Below are positions 5,161 through 5,237 of a stretch of 5,237 bases of DNA, piece after piece. A program made the translations under genes and the position numbers. The notes below the pieces were generated by a model. That model was not told where the DNA came from, searched no databases, and saw nothing but the letters and a program-made list of their open reading frames with translations. This DNA comes from Prevotellaceae bacterium (GTDB lineage: Bacteria > Bacteroidota > Bacteroidia > Bacteroidales > UBA932): positions 1 through 5,237 of the forward strand of contig JAIROF010000003.1 of the NCBI GenBank assembly GCA_031257655.1, read 5' to 3'. Position 1 is the stretch's first letter; the number at the start of each line of letters is the position of its first letter.

Positions 5161-5173
5161 GTCCCGCAGGGAC
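5161..5173. other. Short hairpin GTCCC-GCA-GGGAC
   Basis: A perfect 5-bp stem with a 3-nt loop, in GC-rich non-coding DNA. It lacks a U tract on either side. It probably belongs to a dispersed repeat together with the next stem-loop, 13 nt away. Confidence 0.5.
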
Positions 5174-5186
5174 GGCGCTTGATTGC

Positions 5187-5206
5187 CCGTATGCTTTAGC
5201 GTACGG
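5187..5206. other. Stem-loop CCGTATGC-TTTA-GCGTACGG
   Basis: An 8-bp stem with a TTTA tetraloop. Seven pairs are Watson-Crick and one is T/G, which is a tolerated U-G wobble in a plus-strand transcript but an A-C mismatch in a minus-strand one. The structure therefore favours plus-strand RNA. GCGTAC recurs at 5212-5217, and a T-run (5222-5227) follows about 16 nt after the stem, too far for a standard intrinsic terminator. Confidence 0.5.
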
Positions 5207-5237
5207 ATGCGGCGTACTCGCTTTTTTCGTCCTGCCG

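Larger units (their letters stand above)
4931..5237. other. Non-coding region upstream of ftsX
   Basis: These 307 nt contain no open frame I would support. Visible elements are an AT-rich block with a weak ftsX promoter candidate (4990-5020), a heptamer array (5051-5085), a GCGC-AAA-GCGC hairpin (5084-5094) and two further stem-loops (5161-5173 and 5187-5206). The GC-rich right-hand third, from about 5140, looks like dispersed repeat sequence rather than a gene. No tRNA cloverleaf was found. Confidence 0.6.

Overview
The window looks like ordinary chromosome of a member of the Bacteroidota, most likely Bacteroidales. Three things point there: the ftsX - DUF3098 - uppP gene order on the minus strand (DUF3098 is, to my knowledge, confined to this phylum), a 554-residue AsnB with the C-terminal tail typical of Bacteroides-like enzymes, and a near-canonical Bacteroidota promoter box (TAnnTTTG) upstream of asnB. 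Start codons are preceded by A/T-rich stretches rather than clear Shine-Dalgarno sequences, which also fits the phylum. The species cannot be named from the sequence.

Layout. Positions 1-43 hold the probable last codons of an unidentified plus-strand gene. Positions 44-576 are a long intergenic region with a 16-unit heptamer tandem array, a promoter-like box, a possible 47-codon leader ORF and several short degenerate repeats. asnB (577-2241, +) follows, then a SUI1/eIF1-family translation factor (2290-2637, +). This plus-strand unit meets a minus-strand unit head-on across a 29-nt gap holding a GC-rich hairpin. The minus-strand unit, read right to left, is ftsX (4930-4046), a DUF3098 small membrane protein (3889-3572) and uppP (3461-2667). 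Positions 4931-5237 are non-coding as far as I can see, with a weak candidate ftsX promoter, a third heptamer array and two hairpins.

Function. The minus-strand genes are cell-envelope and division housekeeping: FtsX couples FtsE to septal peptidoglycan remodelling, and UppP recycles the undecaprenyl carrier used for peptidoglycan and surface glycans. The DUF3098 protein has no known function but travels with them. AsnB makes asparagine from aspartate, glutamine and ATP. The SUI1 protein probably acts in translation. No defence system, mobile-element gene, CRISPR array, tRNA or rRNA is visible.

The unusual part is the non-coding DNA. Three unrelated heptamer arrays all fit the form TAANNNN, so each places TAA in every plus-strand frame within 21 nt. 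Several repeats sit directly against stop codons, and uppP is bracketed by two hairpins sharing the core GTAGCGCG. These repeats widen gaps in a gene cluster that is usually compact.
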